64,000 nucleotides of DNA from Candidatus Ferrigenium altingense (GTDB lineage: Bacteria; Pseudomonadota; Gammaproteobacteria; Burkholderiales; Gallionellaceae): positions 305,730 through 369,729 of the forward strand of contig JAHRYS010000002.1 of the NCBI GenBank assembly GCA_020621985.1, given 5' to 3'. The notes below the pieces were generated by a model. That model was not told the origin of the DNA and ran no database searches. It was given only the letters and a program-made list of their open reading frames with translations. Shown here piece after piece: positions 1-7,758 of the stretch (its first letter is position 1; every line of letters starts with the position of its first letter). A program made the translations under genes and the position numbers.

Positions 1-1
1 G

Positions 2-274
2 ACAAGCAAGGTCAGGCAAGTGTCATTCTTCCAGGGCAAGAGAGAAGGCGCGAGCTACACCGACAAAATGAAAGCGCGCATCGACAGCCCGGAAGGCCGC
101 GCTCAATACGGCAGACGCTTCGCCACCGTGGAACCCGTATTCGGCAACCTGCGGCACAACAAACAGCTTAACCGCTTCACGCTCCGGGGACGGAAGAAAG
201 TCGATGCGCAGTGGAAGCTCTACTGCCTGGTGCACAACATCGAGAAACTGGCGCATCACGGGTATGCGCAATAA
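2..274 (+). CDS. IS1182-type transposase, 3' fragment
   Basis: This is the C-terminal end of a DDE transposase, the enzyme that cuts and joins an insertion sequence. The reading frame is open to the left edge of the window, so the gene continues outside it; the GTG start shown in the ORF track is an artefact of the edge. The tail reads EPVFGNLRHNKQLNRFTLRG followed by QWKLYCLVHNIEKLA, which is the characteristic C-terminus of IS1182-family (DDE_Tnp_1_6) transposases, including the late catalytic-core Glu. Only about 90 residues are visible, so intactness cannot be judged. The ORF on the opposite strand here is a shadow. Confidence 0.85.
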   Translation, partial: TSKVRQVSFFQGKREGASYTDKMKARIDSPEGRAQYGRRFATVEPVFGNLRHNKQLNRFTLRGRKKVDAQWKLYCLVHNIEKLAHHGYAQ

Positions 275-440
275 ACGAGGGCAGAAACCCTCGAATACGC
301 CCGCTGTTGCACATCCTCATCAAAGCAAATTACTCACGCTCGTCGCAGTAAAAATTACCGCAGGAATTTGAAGCTGAAACGGAGGCGTTTCGGGAGAGAA
401 AAACTTGGCTGGAAAATCGGCTGAAATGGGTTTTTCTACA
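275..440. other. Non-coding 3' flank of the insertion sequence
   Basis: No gene is seen here. Just after the transposase stop there is a hairpin (CGAGGG, loop, CCCTCG), and about 100 bases later a second one (GAAACG GAGG CGTTTC). The stretch probably holds the right end of the insertion sequence. Its exact terminal repeat cannot be named because the left end lies outside the window. Confidence 0.4.
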
Positions 441-507
441 GCGTCAACGTTAAGTTGAGGGGCTGACGCGGGCTGCTTCGCGGCAGTCCCGCTCGAACGT
501 TAGGTTA
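441..507 (-). repeat. attC-like recombination site (candidate)
   Basis: Read on the minus strand, the stop codon of the neighbouring ORF is followed at once by ACCTAAC, which fits the integron attC box RYYYAAC. After that comes an imperfect hairpin (GCGGGCTGC, loop TTCGCG, GCAGTCCCGC) with one bulged T, and then an outer AACGTTAAGTT that mirrors AACGTTAGGTT. A hairpin with extrahelical bases directly behind an ORF is the architecture of an integron cassette. The far box (GTTGACG) departs from GTTRRRY, and no integrase is in the window, so the call remains a candidate. Confidence 0.5.
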
Positions 508-789
508 GCCACTTAACTTTTTCCCCTTTGGTTTTCCTGGATTTCGATGGGGAATCGCTTTCTCTGCTTCCTTGATCTTTTCGTTTAAAGCATCGAAAGC
601 CGTTTTGGCACCATCTTTCTTGCCCTGCTCATACATGGCTTCAAGAAGCTGAACCAACTTGACACCTTGATAAAGGGTCAAATCTTCGGTAACCGTTTCT
701 AGTGCAGTAGAGATTTTTCTGGTGGCATAGACAGCAACCGTTTTCTTATCGCTAAGCTCAATCAAGTTCTTTTTATATCTGTCTGACAT
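505..789 (-). CDS. Hypothetical 94-residue protein, possible cassette gene
   Basis: I do not recognise this protein. It is soluble-looking and basic, with a helical middle (LYQGVKLVQLLEAMYEQGKKD) and a Lys/Pro-rich C-terminal tail (HRNPGKPKGKKLSG). No membrane segment or signal peptide is visible. A strong ribosome-binding site, AGGAGG, lies six bases before the ATG, which supports real translation. Base composition is more AT-rich than the flanking genes. The stop codon abuts an attC-like hairpin, and an IS fragment lies just beyond, so the gene is probably mobile cargo. The function is unknown. Confidence 0.65.
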   Translation of the reverse strand: MSDRYKKNLIELSDKKTVAVYATRKISTALETVTEDLTLYQGVKLVQLLEAMYEQGKKDGAKTAFDALNEKIKEAEKAIPHRNPGKPKGKKLSG

Positions 790-1056
790 GTTTCCTCCTA
801 TGAATGTGACAATGTGTAGCGAGTGGGGATTGAGTGACTAACAGTTATTAGACGGACGCACCGGTCCGTATTATTGATAATAATTGGGCGTGCATATTTT
901 CGATAACCAATTGATTCATTAGAATGCCCTCAATTTTGTCTGTCCGCATATGCATAATAGTACGGGCGGGTGCGAATGTCTCCTTATGGCACATTGCGGA
1001 CGATCGGCACAGTTACTTCAAGATACTGGTGGCCTGGCAGGTGGAGTCGGATTAAA
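790..1056. other. Intergenic region, no gene recognised
   Basis: This stretch separates the possible cassette from ccoS. It contains GACTAAC about 47 bases upstream of the orphan ORF (GTTAGTC on its coding strand, one mismatch to the integron box GTTRRRY). It also has a short palindrome, ACGGAC..GTCCGT, followed by an AT-rich run. The overlapping plus-strand ORFs that run into ccoS look like shadows. Confidence 0.4.
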
Positions 1057-1272
1057 TCAGGGCTGCTTCGGTGCGGATTCACCCTTGTCTGCCTCGCTAC
1101 GCTTGGCGTCATTCGGGTGGTCCATCATGTCTTCATCGTCGTCGAGCAGGATGCGGTTGGCATTGCCTTCCATGTCCTCGTACTGCCCTTTTTTTACCGC
1201 CCAGATCAGCACCACGAGGAATATCAGGCCGAAGAACATCATGCCGGGGATCAAACTGTAAATCACATCCAT
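1057..1272 (-). CDS. ccoS: cbb3-type oxidase assembly protein CcoS
   Basis: CcoS is a small single-pass membrane protein needed to assemble active cbb3-type cytochrome c oxidase, where it helps insert the cofactors of subunit CcoN. The 71-residue product has one N-terminal membrane helix (IPGMMFFGLIFLVVLIWAVK) followed by the family hallmark QYEDMEGNANRILLDDD, and then a charged, variable tail. It lies 27 bases behind ccoI on the same strand, the usual ccoI-ccoS arrangement, so the two are probably cotranscribed. The oxidase subunits ccoNOP are not in this window. Confidence 0.9.
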   Translation of the reverse strand: MDVIYSLIPGMMFFGLIFLVVLIWAVKKGQYEDMEGNANRILLDDDEDMMDHPNDAKRSEADKGESAPKQP

Positions 1273-1299
1273 GACAGCCTCCCACTGTGATTTTATGAA

Positions 1300-3762
1300 T
1301 CAGGTTTTCCTGAATAAAGTGCGTATGCGCGCCGCATTGCCGATCACCGCCAGCGAGCTGATCGGCATGGTGATTGCCGCCACCAGCGGCGTCACCATCG
1401 CCAGCATCGCCAGCGGCACCATGATAGCGTTATAAACAAAAGACAGCCCGATGTTCTGCCTGATGGTGCGCAGGGTGCGGCGCGACAGCAGGGTGGCGAG
1501 CCGCACCTTGTCCAGCTCGTTGTGCATCAGCACGATGTCGGCGCTCTCCACCGACACGTCGGTGCCCGAGCCGAGCGCGATGCCGACATCGGCGCGGATC
1601 AGCGCGGGGGCATCGTTGATGCCGTCGCCTACCATCGCGACCACCGCGCCGCGCTGCTGCAACTGCCGGATCACCATATCCTTGTCCTGCGGCAGCACTT
1701 CGGCGATGACTTCCATGCCGCCCAGTTGCCGCGCGATCGCTTCGGCGACCGGCTTGCGGTCGCCGGACAGCAGGGTCATGGCGATGCCGGCCGCGCGCAG
1801 TTCGTCGATCAATTGCCGCGCATCGCCGCGCAGTTTGTCAGCCAGCGCGAACACGGCCAGATGCGCGCCGCCCATCGCAATATGCACGCAACTCGTCGCC
1901 TGTGCTTCCAGTTCGTGCGCCTGTGCCTGTAGTTCTGTATCGAGCGCGATGCCGCGCCGCTTCAGCCATTCTGCGCTGCCGAGCAAGACTGCCTTCCCGT
2001 CTGCTATTGCTTCCACCCCGAGCCCCGCCGTGGCCTGGAAGCCCACTGTGGTGATGTCGCGGTAATCCAGTTGTTGCGCCTCCGCCTCCGCAACAATCGC
2101 CTTGGCCACGCTGTGTTCGCTGTAGCGCTCCACTGCCGCCGCGCTGCGCAAGACCTCTTCCTGCGCCACGCCGGGCGCGACATGCAGTTGCGCGACGCTC
2201 ATCTTGCCTTCGGTCAGCGTGCCGGTTTTGTCGAACACGAAATGGGTTACTCTGGACAAGGTTTCCAGCACCAGCCCGTTCTTGATCAGGATGCCGTGTT
2301 TAGCGCCGAGGCCGGAGGCCACCGCGATCGACATCGGCGTCGCCATGCCCAGCGCGCACGGGCAGGTGATGATCAGCACCGAGGTCGCGGCCATCAGCGC
2401 GATCTCGAAATCTTTGGTGTTCCAGAGGAAGAAGGTCAGCGTCGCGCACACCAGCGTGACCAGCACGAACCACGGCACGATGGTGTCGGCGAGGCGCTGG
2501 ATCGGCGCCTTGGAGGATTGCGCTTCTTCGACCAGTCGGATGATTTTCGCCAGCGTGGTGTTTTGCACGGTTGAGTGCACCTCGACCAGCAATGCGCCAT
2601 CCGTGTTGACTGTCCCGGCGGAGACTTGTGCACCGACCGACTTGCTTACCGGCGCGGATTCGCCGCTCAGCATGGATTCGTCCACCGAACTGTGTCCATC
2701 GATCACGATGCCGTCCACCGGCACCTTGTAGCCGGGCTTGATCAGCACCCGGTCGCCGGGTTTTACGCCGCGTATCGGCGTCATCTGTTCCTGCCCGTCG
2801 CGCATCACGATCGCCACGCGCGGCTGCAATTCCATCAGCCGTTTGGTGGCGGAAATGGCCTGATGGCGGAACATGCCTTCCAGATAGCGTCCGATCAGGA
2901 TCACGAAAATCAGGTTGGTGACGGTGTCGAAATACACCTCGCCGGTTTTGCTGGCGCTGGCCGTGACATACAGCGAATAGGCATAAGTGACGCTCAGGCC
3001 GATGGCGATCGGCAAGTCCATGGTCAGGCGACCGCCGCGCAGCCCGCCGAATGCGCCGCGATAGAACGGATAGCCCGCATACAGCAAGGTCGGCGTGGCC
3101 AAGGCCAGGCCGACCCAGTGGAAGAAATCGCGGAATTCGTCCTGGTTCGCGCCGCTATACAGCGCGATGGAAACCCACAGCATGTTCATCATTGCGAAAC
3201 CGGCGAAGAACAGCCGGTAGAGCATCGCGCGATTGGCTTTCTTGATGATCCCTTCGGCGCTTTCCGGGTCGTAGGGCACGGCGGAATAGCCGATTTTGGC
3301 GAGCGCGCGCAGCACGTCGGAGAGCTTGCTGCGGCTGTTGTCCCAGCGCAGGTGCAGCCGCTTGGCGGCCAGGTTGACGTTGGCCGACAGCACGCCGGGC
3401 ACGCGCTGCAATCCGCGCTCGATCAGCCACACGCAGGCGGCGCAGTGGATGCCCTCGACGAGCAGGTGGATGTCGCGTATCTCGCCGGAGCAGGTGGTGA
3501 ATTCCTGCTGCACTTCGTCGAAGTCGTAGATCTCGATGTCCTTGGGCGGCTCGGGCGGCGGGCCGAGCAGCGCACCTTCCGGGGTGCGCTGGTAATAGCC
3601 TTGCAGCCCGGCTTCGAAGATGGCGCTGCATACCGACTGGCAGCCGAAACAGCAGAAGCGCCGCTCCGCACCGTCCAGCAGCGCGCGGTAATCCGCATCG
3701 GTGGGAACGGGCAGGCCGCAGTGGAAACAATCGCCGGTGCTGCGAGCGTTATGCATGTTCAT
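1300..3762 (-). CDS. ccoI: Copper-transporting P1B-type ATPase CcoI/FixI
   Basis: This is a heavy-metal P-type ATPase of the CcoI/FixI/CtpA branch, which exports copper across the inner membrane for maturation of cbb3 oxidase. The 820 residues begin with a Cys-rich zinc-finger-like segment (CFHCGLPVP, then CCFGCQSVC). A heavy-metal-associated domain follows with GIHCAAC at about 104-110. The transmembrane metal site CPC lies at about 467-469, the phosphorylated Asp in DKTGTLT at 511, and the hinge motif GDGINDAP near 710. The length and N-terminal Cys motifs fit the CcoI type better than CopA. It sits upstream of ccoS, which supports the oxidase role. The long plus-strand ORFs over it are codon shadows. 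Confidence 0.93.
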   Translation of the reverse strand: MNMHNARSTGDCFHCGLPVPTDADYRALLDGAERRFCCFGCQSVCSAIFEAGLQGYYQRTPEGALLGPPPEPPKDIEIYDFDEVQQEFTTCSGEIRDIHLLVEGIHCAACVWLIERGLQRVPGVLSANVNLAAKRLHLRWDNSRSKLSDVLRALAKIGYSAVPYDPESAEGIIKKANRAMLYRLFFAGFAMMNMLWVSIALYSGANQDEFRDFFHWVGLALATPTLLYAGYPFYRGAFGGLRGGRLTMDLPIAIGLSVTYAYSLYVTASASKTGEVYFDTVTNLIFVILIGRYLEGMFRHQAISATKRLMELQPRVAIVMRDGQEQMTPIRGVKPGDRVLIKPGYKVPVDGIVIDGHSSVDESMLSGESAPVSKSVGAQVSAGTVNTDGALLVEVHSTVQNTTLAKIIRLVEEAQSSKAPIQRLADTIVPWFVLVTLVCATLTFFLWNTKDFEIALMAATSVLIITCPCALGMATPMSIAVASGLGAKHGILIKNGLVLETLSRVTHFVFDKTGTLTEGKMSVAQLHVAPGVAQEEVLRSAAAVERYSEHSVAKAIVAEAEAQQLDYRDITTVGFQATAGLGVEAIADGKAVLLGSAEWLKRRGIALDTELQAQAHELEAQATSCVHIAMGGAHLAVFALADKLRGDARQLIDELRAAGIAMTLLSGDRKPVAEAIARQLGGMEVIAEVLPQDKDMVIRQLQQRGAVVAMVGDGINDAPALIRADVGIALGSGTDVSVESADIVLMHNELDKVRLATLLSRRTLRTIRQNIGLSFVYNAIMVPLAMLAMVTPLVAAITMPISSLAVIGNAARIRTLFRKT

Positions 3763-3813
3763 CCTGAGGGGCAGTCAAAATGACGGTGGGTCGAATAAAA
3801 CCGGAAAAGGCAG

Positions 3814-3942
3814 CTGTCCGCAGATTACACAGATTACGCAAGATTAAACAAGGAATCATTGATGGGGATCAGATAACCATTCGTGTGATGCATCCATCAC
3901 CGGCAAGGGTTTTTAAATCTGCGTAATCTGTGGATCGGACTG
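3814..3942. repeat. Palindromic intergenic repeat, family A, copy 1
   Basis: The left arm TCCGCAGATTACACAGATTACGCAAGATT and the right arm AATCTGCGTAATCTGTGGATCGGA are near-complementary and about 70 bases apart. The same unit (CCGCAGATTACGCAGAT and its complement) recurs inside the efflux outer-membrane gene near 18.7 kb. It lies between the diguanylate cyclase gene and ccoI. It behaves like a small non-autonomous mobile palindrome (REP/MITE-like); no coding content is seen. Confidence 0.75.
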
Positions 3943-3954
3943 CGGTTTCCGGAT

Positions 3955-5736
3955 TTACTCCGCCACGACCACGCGGTTCTTGCCGGTTTTTTTGGCCTGG
4001 TACATAGCCCTGTCGGCGCGCCCGATAACATCGTCTTGGGGTTCCTGCGGCGCGCGCAGCGCCACCCCGGCGCTGAAGGTGATCAGGACGCGGTCGTTTT
4101 CATGCAGGAAGAATTTTTTGGTCAGCTCGCGCTGCAGTCGTTCGACGGTTGCGGTGGCTTCTTCAAGGCCGATGCCGGGCAGCACGATGATGAATTCCTC
4201 GCCGCCGTAGCGCGCTACCGCGTCGCTGGGGCGCAGCGCTTCCTTGATCACCTGGCTCAGATGAACGAGCGCCTGGTCGCCGGCCTGATGCCCCATGGTG
4301 TCATTGAGCCGTTTGAAATTGTCGATATCGAGCAGCGCGACGCAAACGGGTGTATGGCTGCGGTCGGCGCGCGTGGCTTCGCGCTCGAATGCCTCATCCA
4401 GGCCGTGGCGGTTGAGCGCGCCGGTGAGTTGGTCCTGATGCACCAGTTCGCTGACTTGCGCGAGCTCTTGTTCCAGTTTCCTGATCTTGGCTTCGGCTTC
4501 CTGAACTTGTTTGCGGGTGCCGACCAGCTCTTCATGCGAGCGCAGCGCGCTGGACTGGATGACGCGCGTGTCCTGCATGATGTCTTCCAGCAGGTGGCTT
4601 AACTCGGTGAGGTTGTTGGATTTGCCGATCTTTTTGCTGTAGCCCTCGATTTTTTGATGGTAGTCGCCGGTGCTTTCGGTGATTTCGCCAAGCCGGTCAA
4701 TGAAGGTGGTCATCAGGCTCTTGAGCGTGGTTTTGGCCTCGGAGAGGCTTTGTTTGAGCATGCCTTGCTTGATGATGGCATCGCGCAGGCCGCGCTCGGC
4801 ATCGGCGATGGCGTGCCGGTCGATCGGCTTGGCGATGATTTCCTGCAGGATGGCGACTTGTCCGTGCAGCCAATCTTCGTCTTCGACCATTTCGCCAACG
4901 TTTTCCACCAGCAGGCGCAGCAGGCGCACCAGACCTTCATGGACTTTGGCGTTATCTCCGGCACGTAATTCGGCTTTTATCAGGAATGGGCGGAGTTGCC
5001 TGGCGAACGCGGTAAGTTGTTCAGGTGTCTTGATGTCGCGCACCTGCTGGACGAGGGCTTGTACCTCATGCGTCAATTCCGGCAGTGCGCCGAGTATGCC
5101 TTGCAGTGTTTGCGCCAACAATTCGGCGAGTCTGGCAGGCATTCCGGCTTCTTCGCCGGGCATGTGATGGGCGGTTGCGGCGCTGGCCGGAACCGCCGTC
5201 ATAGCGCCGCTTGCGGCGGGCGTAGCGGGTGATATGGAATCGATCTCGGTGCTGGCCGCAACCGGGGACACCGCCCACGAGCGTATCAGCCCATTCAGCT
5301 TGTCATGCAAGGCTTCCGGGTTTACCGCGAACCGCTTCAGCACGGTTTCCAGGCCTTCCTTTTTGCGGGTGACGGTCAAGCCTTTGTGGGGGGTCTCCAA
5401 TTGGCGCAGCAGATCCCGTATCAGGTCGGACCATGATAGCGTGGATTCCCCGCCCGGTTTGGGCAGGATCTTTTCGATTTCCTTGAGGCATTGATCCCAG
5501 TCCTCCGCCCCGATCACTTTTTTCAATGCCATGCCGGCAGGCGCAGACTGGGGTGTTTGCGCAAGATGTTCGGCAATGCCGCGCAGGACTTTTGCCGCGC
5601 TGCGATCCCCGTCGGCGGGGGTGCCGCTGATTTCGGCGTAAATCCTGCTGTAGTTGTCCGGCGTTGGCGGCATCTTGCGCGCCGCCAGCGTTTTCAGCGT
5701 TTCGCGGGCAAGTTCGGACGGGTTGGATTTATTCAT
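3955..5736 (-). CDS. GGDEF-domain diguanylate cyclase
   Basis: The C-terminal 170 residues form a GGDEF domain that makes cyclic di-GMP from two GTP. The active-site loop is GGEEF at about 511-515, an active variant. An RxxD product-inhibition site (RPSD) lies five residues before it, so feedback control is likely. The first 330 residues carry no domain I can name, apart from the N-terminal segment (ARETLKTLAARKMPPTPDNYSRIY) seen in many betaproteobacterial GGDEF proteins. A coiled-coil stretch just precedes the GGDEF domain. No membrane segments are visible, so it is probably cytosolic. It starts six bases after the response regulator stop and is probably part of the same operon. Confidence 0.9.
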   Translation of the reverse strand: MNKSNPSELARETLKTLAARKMPPTPDNYSRIYAEISGTPADGDRSAAKVLRGIAEHLAQTPQSAPAGMALKKVIGAEDWDQCLKEIEKILPKPGGESTLSWSDLIRDLLRQLETPHKGLTVTRKKEGLETVLKRFAVNPEALHDKLNGLIRSWAVSPVAASTEIDSISPATPAASGAMTAVPASAATAHHMPGEEAGMPARLAELLAQTLQGILGALPELTHEVQALVQQVRDIKTPEQLTAFARQLRPFLIKAELRAGDNAKVHEGLVRLLRLLVENVGEMVEDEDWLHGQVAILQEIIAKPIDRHAIADAERGLRDAIIKQGMLKQSLSEAKTTLKSLMTTFIDRLGEITESTGDYHQKIEGYSKKIGKSNNLTELSHLLEDIMQDTRVIQSSALRSHEELVGTRKQVQEAEAKIRKLEQELAQVSELVHQDQLTGALNRHGLDEAFEREATRADRSHTPVCVALLDIDNFKRLNDTMGHQAGDQALVHLSQVIKEALRPSDAVARYGGEEFIIVLPGIGLEEATATVERLQRELTKKFFLHENDRVLITFSAGVALRAPQEPQDDVIGRADRAMYQAKKTGKNRVVVAE

Positions 5737-5742
5737 GGCTGA

Positions 5743-6384
5743 TTATTTCTTGGCTTCCACCAGGTTGTGCGCAATGGCGTAGTGGACCGCCTCGGCATTA
5801 TTTTTGAAGCCCATTTTCTCCAGCATGCGGGCGCGGTAAACGCTCACCGTCTTGGGGCTGAGCGCCATGATCTCGGAAATCTCGGTGAGGGATTTGCCGG
5901 AGGCCATCAGGCAGAGTGTCTGGTATTCGCGGTTGGACAGGTTCTGGTGCATCAGTTCCTGCGATTCGCCGATCAGGTTGCTCAGCAACTGTTCGGCCAG
6001 CGGCGCGCTGATATATTTTTTGCCGCTGATGACCTGCTGGATCGCGCCGACCAATTTTTCCGGCGCGCTCTGCTTGTTGATGTAGCCCATCGCGCCCGCC
6101 TTCAGCGCCCGCACGCCGTATTGCTCCTCGGGATACATGCTCAGCACGATGATCTTGACGTCGGGCTGCTCCGACTTGAGTTGCTTGAGCACGTCGATGC
6201 CGTGCTTGTCCGACAGCGAGATGTCCAGCAGGATCAGGTCGAAATGCTGCTTGCGCGCCATGCTGATGGCCTGCTGGCCGGATTCCGCCTCGCCGGCGAT
6301 GTGGAAATCGGGCCCCTCTTCGAGCAGCATCTTCAGTCCCTTGCGGATCAGCGCGTGATCGTCCACTACCAGAATATTAATCAT
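5743..6384 (-). CDS. NarL/FixJ-family response regulator
   Basis: This is a two-domain transcription regulator. A receiver domain occupies about residues 1-120, with the phosphoacceptor Asp54 in LILLDISLS and the acidic pair DD near the N-terminus. A LuxR-type helix-turn-helix follows (LTEISEIMALSPKTVSVYRARMLEKMG). The gene overlaps the end of the sensor kinase gene by four bases (ATGA), which implies translational coupling and a cognate pair. It is followed after six bases by a diguanylate cyclase gene. Its target genes cannot be read from the sequence; autoregulation of this operon is plausible. Confidence 0.93.
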   Translation of the reverse strand: MINILVVDDHALIRKGLKMLLEEGPDFHIAGEAESGQQAISMARKQHFDLILLDISLSDKHGIDVLKQLKSEQPDVKIIVLSMYPEEQYGVRALKAGAMGYINKQSAPEKLVGAIQQVISGKKYISAPLAEQLLSNLIGESQELMHQNLSNREYQTLCLMASGKSLTEISEIMALSPKTVSVYRARMLEKMGFKNNAEAVHYAIAHNLVEAKK

Positions 6385-7505
6385 ATTGAAGTTTCGCCGA
6401 AAAGCGCCTGTTGCGGGGTTTCTTCCATGAGCGGGACGAAAATCGCGATTTGCGTTCCCTTGCCCAGCGTGCTGGCTATTTTAACCGTGCCGCCGAGGTG
6501 CGCGACGCGCTCCTGAACGCCGCGCAGGCCGAATGAACGCGGCTTGTTGCGCGCCACCTCGCTGAATCCCACCCCGTCATCGGAAATGATCAGTTCGAGA
6601 TGGTCGGTGCCCTTGACGATTTCGATTTGAACATGCTTGGCATGGGCGTGTTTCAGGATGTTGTTCAGCGCCTCCTGGCAAACCCGGAACAGGGTGATCG
6701 AATACGCCTCGGGCAGCTCGATGCTCTCCTGCGACTTGATGATGGTGCAGGAAATGCCGCTGCGCTTGCTGAATTCCTGCGCCTCGATTTCGATCGCGGC
6801 GATGATGCCGAAGCAATCGAGAAAACCGGGGCGCAGCCGGTGCGCCAGATGGCTGGCCGAGGTGATCGCCCGGTTGACCAGGTCTTCTATCGTCCTGGCC
6901 TTTTCGGTGAGTTTGGGGGTGTCCTTGGGGAGGCGCTGGATCAGCCACGACAGATCCATTTTCATCGCGGTGAGCAGGCTGCCGATCTCGTCGTGCACCT
7001 CGCGCGCGATGCGCAGGCGTTCCTGCTCCTTGGCGTCCTGGATGTGCGAGGAAAGCTCCAGCAGTTGCTGTTGCACCCGCTTGATTTCGAGTTCGCCCAG
7101 CTTGCTTTGCGTGGTGTCGAGCACGATGCCTTCCCAGCGCGGCAGGCCATTTGGCATGCTCTGTGGCGTGGCGCCAAGGCTGATCCACTTGGTTTCGTCG
7201 CCCGGCAAGGTGATGCGTCCTTCCCAGTTCCAGAAACACAGGGTTTGCGCCGATTTTTTCAGGGTGTCCAGCAGCGATGGGATGTCTTCTGGATGGATGA
7301 GATTCAAAAAACAGGAGGCATCGTTTTGCAGGTCATTCGGAGAAATGCCGAACAGTGTCAAACAGCCCTTGCTGACATAGGGAAAAGTGAAGGAGCCATC
7401 TTCCTGTAATTCAATCTGGCAAGCCACCCCCGGCAAGTTGGCGATGAATCCCTGTAGTTTATCCGGGGAGGGGCTGACCGGCGGATTGTGAGGGCTTTTA
7501 GGCAT
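6381..7505 (-). CDS. PAS-containing histidine kinase, NarX/DegS-like (HisKA_3)
   Basis: This is a cytosolic sensor kinase of the HisKA_3 type. Residues about 15-135 form a PAS-like sensing domain (YVSKGCLTLFGISPNDL, HPEDIPSLL). The dimerisation segment carries the phosphorylated His171 in REVHDEIG, and the ATPase domain shows EALNNILKHAHA, DDGVGF and GLRGVQERV. No membrane helix or periplasmic loop is visible, so the signal should be internal (redox, ligand or gas; no haem motif is evident). It heads a kinase, regulator and diguanylate cyclase operon on the minus strand and is divergent from hisC. Confidence 0.9.
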   Translation of the reverse strand: MPKSPHNPPVSPSPDKLQGFIANLPGVACQIELQEDGSFTFPYVSKGCLTLFGISPNDLQNDASCFLNLIHPEDIPSLLDTLKKSAQTLCFWNWEGRITLPGDETKWISLGATPQSMPNGLPRWEGIVLDTTQSKLGELEIKRVQQQLLELSSHIQDAKEQERLRIAREVHDEIGSLLTAMKMDLSWLIQRLPKDTPKLTEKARTIEDLVNRAITSASHLAHRLRPGFLDCFGIIAAIEIEAQEFSKRSGISCTIIKSQESIELPEAYSITLFRVCQEALNNILKHAHAKHVQIEIVKGTDHLELIISDDGVGFSEVARNKPRSFGLRGVQERVAHLGGTVKIASTLGKGTQIAIFVPLMEETPQQALFGETSI

Positions 7506-7596
7506 CTGTTTTTTTTAGATAGGCGGGTTCTATATGCAGGTGATGGCAGCTTACTACATCGGGATTGGCGGCGGCAATATTTGGGAAAAATTCAGT

Positions 7597-7620
7597 AGGT
7601 GCACGGCGCGCCATGCACCT
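7597..7620. promoter_or_regulatory. 24-bp palindrome between divergent kinase and hisC genes
   Basis: AGGTGCACGGCGCGCCATGCACCT is a near-perfect palindrome (one mismatched pair) in the 253-base gap between the sensor kinase and hisC. It could be an operator or a hairpin. No T-run follows on the plus strand. The 70-codon ORF across this gap has no family resemblance and is not called. Confidence 0.4.
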
Positions 7621-7758
7621 GTGTTATCTGATACACGACTCTATGAAGCTATGCCGGAATTGCTGCCCACATTTCATTTTCCGGCGCGTATGTGTGCCAA
7701 AGTTTGTGATAAGCTGCGCGCCATTGTGATTCCACTCGTTTATTGAGCGATTCATTTC

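Noticed and set aside
950-1290. Plus-strand ORFs overlapping ccoS
   Set aside because: ccoS on the minus strand has a clear membrane helix and family motif. The plus frames have no ribosome site or homology signals.
2575-3783. 402-codon plus-strand ORF antisense to ccoI
   Set aside because: The minus strand has the full P-type ATPase motifs; this frame is a shadow.
7534-7746. 70-codon ORF in the gap upstream of hisC
   Set aside because: It spans a palindrome and the likely promoter region, lacks a ribosome-binding site, and has no recognisable fold.
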